NCBI GenBank assembly: GCA_026390245.1
Contig: JAPLGI010000175.1
Location: 1 to 7,391, forward strand
Source: Caldisericota bacterium
Lineage (GTDB): Bacteria > Caldisericota > Caldisericia > Cryosericales > Cryosericaceae
DNA: 7,391 nt
Direction: 5' to 3'
Shown here in pieces: positions 4,449-7,391 of this stretch (its first letter is position 1; every line of letters begins with the position of its first letter). The position numbers and the translations under genes were made by a program. The notes under the pieces were generated by a model. That model saw only the letters and a list, made by a program, of their open reading frames with translations. It did not search any database and was not told where the DNA came from.

Positions 4449-5582
4449 ATGATGAAAAGAACGTCTCTCCACCGAGCATTCGCACTCGGCCTTGCTTTGC
4501 TGCTCGTTGTGTTCGCGCTCGCGGGCTGTGCCCGTCGCAACACTGTTTCGCTCCGGATTGTCTCTGCATATTCAGGCAAGGGTGTTCCTGACGCCACACT
4601 GACATTCACGGGGTCCAGCGGCTCCGAGTCCATTTCCTCTGATGCGACTGGAACAGTGTCGGGACAGGTACAGGCCGATCGGACGCAGGTGGACGTCGAA
4701 GCCATAGGCTATCAGAAGGCCTTTGTCCAGGTGGCGGACCTCACGCAGCTGCCGGCAACCGTCCAACTGTCTCCACTCTTTCTGGGCGCCGGGATGGTGA
4801 CATCCGGCGGGCAGCCTGTTTCTGGAGCCTCCGTGACCGTGTGGAACACGACCACAATGACGGGGTCCACCGGGACATTCACGTTCGAGGGGCTTGCGGA
4901 AGGGACCTACGTTGGCAGAGTCATGAAGCAGGGATATGCCGATGCTACGTTTGACCTGATCGTCGGCAAAGATGCCAAGGCGGCCAAGGTCGTGCTTCAG
5001 GAGGGGCAGCTCTTGCCACTCTCCTCTCTTGCCGCGCTTCCTGCATATGAAGTTACAGCCTCGTACCACCGCACCCTGGGAGGAGAAGAGAGGTCGTTTG
5101 ACGGCCGTATCATCAAGAATGGGAGCGATACTCTTGTGATGAGTGGCGACCCCGCGAATCCGACGGCATCCCTCATGGTCCTCGGTGGTACAGGGTACGT
5201 GTTCGAACATGGAACATATGTTGCGAAGGGAGAGACGGCGGCCGCGGCCGCACGCATCCTGCAGGAAAGCTGCGAAGGTCTCCTCGGACTGCCGGCGACG
5301 TTCTCTCCACGCTTGTTTACCATTGAGAAGCAGGCGCAGGCACAATTGCTGGAGCAGGCATGTGACGTGTGGAGCATGAGTGGAAGGTTCACCTTTGAGG
5401 GAGAGGCCGTAACCGCCACGGCAACGGTCTCTGTCGGCACGACGGGCACACTGACGGGCGTTCCAGTCAAGATCGTTCTCAACGCTCGCTCGCAGTCGTT
5501 CTTCGATTTTGTCTATGATGCCGCGGTCGAAGTGGTGTCCGTCGACCAGGCACAGGCTGCTGCACGCTTCCCTGTGCAGTGA
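4449..5582 (+). CDS. Lipoprotein with two carboxypeptidase-regulatory-like beta domains
   Basis: A 377-aa lipoprotein. The start at 4449 follows the UPF0316 stop by 3 nt, with GAGAGGT (4436-4442) 6 nt upstream; a second ATG at 4452 is possible. The signal has a basic N-terminus (MMKR), a hydrophobic core and a lipobox LAGC with Cys27 as the lipidated residue. Two beta-sandwich domains of the carboxypeptidase regulatory/Ig-like type follow: residues 33-108 (SAYSGKGVPDATLTFTG, VDVEAIGYQKAFVQV) and 112-185 (GQPVSGASVTVW, GTFTFEGLAEGTYVGRVMKQ, GYADATFDLIV). Residues 198-375 form a third, mostly beta region that is not recognised; its alternating strands and a final SFFDFVYDAAVEV could suit a LolA/LppX-like lipid-binding fold, which is only a guess. 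It carries Cys275 and Cys305, a possible disulfide pair. It acts outside the cytoplasmic membrane. No enzyme motif is seen. Confidence 0.82.
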   Translation: MMKRTSLHRAFALGLALLLVVFALAGCARRNTVSLRIVSAYSGKGVPDATLTFTGSSGSESISSDATGTVSGQVQADRTQVDVEAIGYQKAFVQVADLTQLPATVQLSPLFLGAGMVTSGGQPVSGASVTVWNTTTMTGSTGTFTFEGLAEGTYVGRVMKQGYADATFDLIVGKDAKAAKVVLQEGQLLPLSSLAALPAYEVTASYHRTLGGEERSFDGRIIKNGSDTLVMSGDPANPTASLMVLGGTGYVFEHGTYVAKGETAAAAARILQESCEGLLGLPATFSPRLFTIEKQAQAQLLEQACDVWSMSGRFTFEGEAVTATATVSVGTTGTLTGVPVKIVLNARSQSFFDFVYDAAVEVVSVDQAQAAARFPVQ

Positions 5583-5592
5583 GGAATCCGAC

Positions 5593-7391
5593 ATGAGCTT
5601 CGTCCACCTGCACCTGCATACCGAATACTCGCTGCTGGACGGGATGAACAAGATCAGCCCGCTCGTCGCCCGCCTCAAGGAGATGGGGCAGACCGCGTGC
5701 GCTATCACGGACCACGGCAACATGTATGGTGTTCTGGATTTCTACATGAAGATGAAGGACGCCGGGCTCAAGCCGATCATTGGCAGCGAGGTGTACATGG
5801 CTCCAGGCGGCCGCCTGAACAAGGACAGGGAGACAGGATTTCCCAATCACCTGATTCTCCTGGCAAAGGATTTCAAGGGCTATCAGAATCTGAGCCACAT
5901 CGTCTCGATCGGCTACCTCGAGGGCTTCTACTACAAGCCTCGTGTCGACTATGAGATACTGGAGCACTACCATGAGGGGATCATTGCCTTGTCCGCCTGC
6001 CTCAAGGGCGAGGTCGCCGAGACGGCCGCAAGGGGTGACGAAGAGAAGGCCCTGGCCATTGCCAGAAGGTACCAGGACATCTTCGGCAGAGAGAACTACT
6101 TCATCGAGATCCAGAACCACGGCATTGACGAGGAACAGCGTGCCCTCCCCATCCTGCGCAACGTTGCGAAGCGCATTGGCGCCAAGACGGTAGCCACCTG
6201 TGACAGCCACTACCTGCGCAAGGATGACTACGCTGCGCACGAGGTCCTGCTCTGCGTCCAGACGCTCCAGAAGATGACCGACAAGGACCGCATGAGCTTC
6301 AACGGGCCCTACTACCACGTCATGACCGAGGAAGAAATGCGTGAGCGCCTGCCCGAGGACGATGAGGCCATCCAGAACACCCAGCTGGTCGCGGATATGT
6401 GCAACATCGAAATGCCGCTCGGAGTCTATCACCTGCCTCGGTATATCGAAGAAGGGCAGACAACACCGTGGGACGCCGAGGTCAACCGCCAGTTGCTGGA
6501 GAAGATGACTATGGACGGTATCCAGCGCCTCTATCCTCCCGAACAGCTGGAAGAGGCGACGGCGCGCGCACGCATGGAGCTGGAGACTATCGAGAATTGT
6601 GGGTTTGTCGACTACTTCCTGATCGTCCAGGATTTCACCCGGTTCGCTCGCCGCAAGGGTATCGCCGTCGGCCCTGGCCGTGGGTCTGCTGCCGGCGCCA
6701 TCGTTGCCTACGCCACCGGCATCACCGAAGTTGAGCCGCTACGATACAACCTGCTGTTTGAGCGCTTTCTCAATGCCGCTCGTATCTCGATGCCCGATAT
6801 CGACATGGATTTCGAGGATGCGCGCCGGGGCGAGGTCATCCAGTACGTGCGCGAGCGGTACGGCGAATCATCGGTCGCCCAGGTGGCGACCTTCGGCAGA
6901 ATGGAAGCCAAGCAGGCTGTCCGTGATGTGGGGCGGGCTCTGGGCATGCTGCCGAAGGAGACGGACCTGATCTCCAAGCTCATCCCGTTCGGGACGGGCC
7001 TGCAGGTATCTCTGGACGCCGTCGAGAAGCTCAAGACCATGTACGATGACGGAACGAAGCTGAGCGGCACCACGGTCAAGGAGCTGTTCGACACGGCCAT
7101 GAAGCTGGAAGGCGTCAACCGCAATTTCAGCACTCATGCCGCGGGCGTCGTCATCGCCGACACCGAGCTCACCAACTACTTGCCGCTGCAGCGCGACAAG
7201 GACGGGAACGTCATCACGCAGTGGGACCACAACTTGGTCGAGGCTTTTGGACTGCTCAAGATGGACTTCCTGGGCCTCTCGTATCTCGGGGTGATCCAAA
7301 ACACCGTCAAGATGGTCAAGGATCAACTGGGCGTGACGGTGGACATCAGCCACATCGACACTGAGGAACCAGCTGTCTACAAGCTCATCAG
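5593..7391 (+). CDS. dnaE: DNA polymerase III alpha subunit (3' partial)
   Basis: The first 599 codons of the replicative polymerase, which copies both strands at the fork; the gene continues past the right edge. GAGGA at 5581-5585 lies 7 nt before the ATG and overlaps the lipoprotein stop. Residues 1 to about 270 are the PHP domain. All nine metal ligands expected from Thermus-type PHP domains are present: H7, H9, D16, H41, E66, H86, C136, D204 and H206. The palm follows, with VGPGRGSAAGAIVAY (359-373) and PDIDMDF (401-407) carrying catalytic D402 and D404, equivalent to E. coli D401/D403. The third aspartate is D558 in KMDFLGL. VAQVATFGRMEAKQAVRDVG and FSTHAAGVVIAD are further conserved blocks. 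It is DnaE-type, not PolC: it starts directly with PHP and has no inserted exonuclease. It may be co-transcribed with the two preceding genes. Confidence 0.97.
   Translation, partial: MSFVHLHLHTEYSLLDGMNKISPLVARLKEMGQTACAITDHGNMYGVLDFYMKMKDAGLKPIIGSEVYMAPGGRLNKDRETGFPNHLILLAKDFKGYQNLSHIVSIGYLEGFYYKPRVDYEILEHYHEGIIALSACLKGEVAETAARGDEEKALAIARRYQDIFGRENYFIEIQNHGIDEEQRALPILRNVAKRIGAKTVATCDSHYLRKDDYAAHEVLLCVQTLQKMTDKDRMSFNGPYYHVMTEEEMRERLPEDDEAIQNTQLVADMCNIEMPLGVYHLPRYIEEGQTTPWDAEVNRQLLEKMTMDGIQRLYPPEQLEEATARARMELETIENCGFVDYFLIVQDFTRFARRKGIAVGPGRGSAAGAIVAYATGITEVEPLRYNLLFERFLNAARISMPDIDMDFEDARRGEVIQYVRERYGESSVAQVATFGRMEAKQAVRDVGRALGMLPKETDLISKLIPFGTGLQVSLDAVEKLKTMYDDGTKLSGTTVKELFDTAMKLEGVNRNFSTHAAGVVIADTELTNYLPLQRDKDGNVITQWDHNLVEAFGLLKMDFLGLSYLGVIQNTVKMVKDQLGVTVDISHIDTEEPAVYKLI

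Noticed and set aside
5237..5251. GC-rich run with two overlapping NotI-like sites
   Set aside because: It encodes an alanine run (ETAAAAARI) inside the lipoprotein and needs no other explanation.
4572..5723. 383-codon minus-strand open frame opposite the lipoprotein
   Set aside because: Rich in R, C, H and G with no domain pattern. The plus frame has a signal peptide, a lipobox and recognisable domains, so this is a shadow.
5479..6432. 317-codon open frame on the minus strand opposite the lipoprotein end and dnaE
   Set aside because: It is antisense to strongly conserved dnaE codons; its V/L/D-rich composition is what the complement of such GC-rich coding sequence gives, and it has no recognisable domain.

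Overview
The window is a GC-rich bacterial chromosome segment (my impression is about 57-60% G+C). It is densely packed: two rightward gene clusters are separated by one leftward transposase-like gene. The lineage cannot be named from the sequence. The mix of an ECF sigma factor with a toast-rack-like/LiaF-like/PspC-like set, a UPF0316 protein, a lipoprotein and a DnaE with an intact PHP domain fits a non-model, probably non-proteobacterial phylum. There are no rRNA, tRNA or CRISPR features.

Region 1 (1-2727, + strand) is a translationally coupled five-gene cluster. It encodes an ECF-type sigma factor (5' end cut off), a small two-TM protein in the anti-sigma position, a membrane-anchored beta-rich protein (DUF4097/toast-rack-like), a six-TM LiaF/DUF5668-like membrane protein, and a PspC-domain protein with an added N-terminal zinc ribbon. 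All four junctions are 4-nt ATGA overlaps. By family knowledge the last three resemble parts of Lia/Psp cell-envelope stress systems. I infer a self-contained envelope-stress module run by its own ECF sigma factor. The promoter lies outside the window.

Region 2 (about 2728-3850) holds a convergent, leftward gene for a Y1-transposase/RAYT-like protein of 297 aa with a C-terminal helix-turn-helix. The reading frame is intact, but both histidines of the HUH motif are serine and the tyrosine of the usual RY-x3-NP block is histidine. It looks catalytically dead but still able to bind DNA. It is bracketed by a 15-bp near-perfect inverted repeat (14/15) whose arms contain DnaA-box-like nonamers, and by several small palindromes, one of them a 38-nt REP-like imperfect hairpin.

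Region 3 (about 3850-7391, + strand) starts with a plausible promoter. It then has a UPF0316 membrane protein, a lipoprotein with two carboxypeptidase-regulatory-like beta domains, and the first 599 codons of the replicative DNA polymerase III alpha subunit (dnaE), which runs off the right edge. Gaps of 3 and 10 nt suggest one transcript. The three catalytic aspartates of the polymerase and all nine expected PHP metal ligands are visible.
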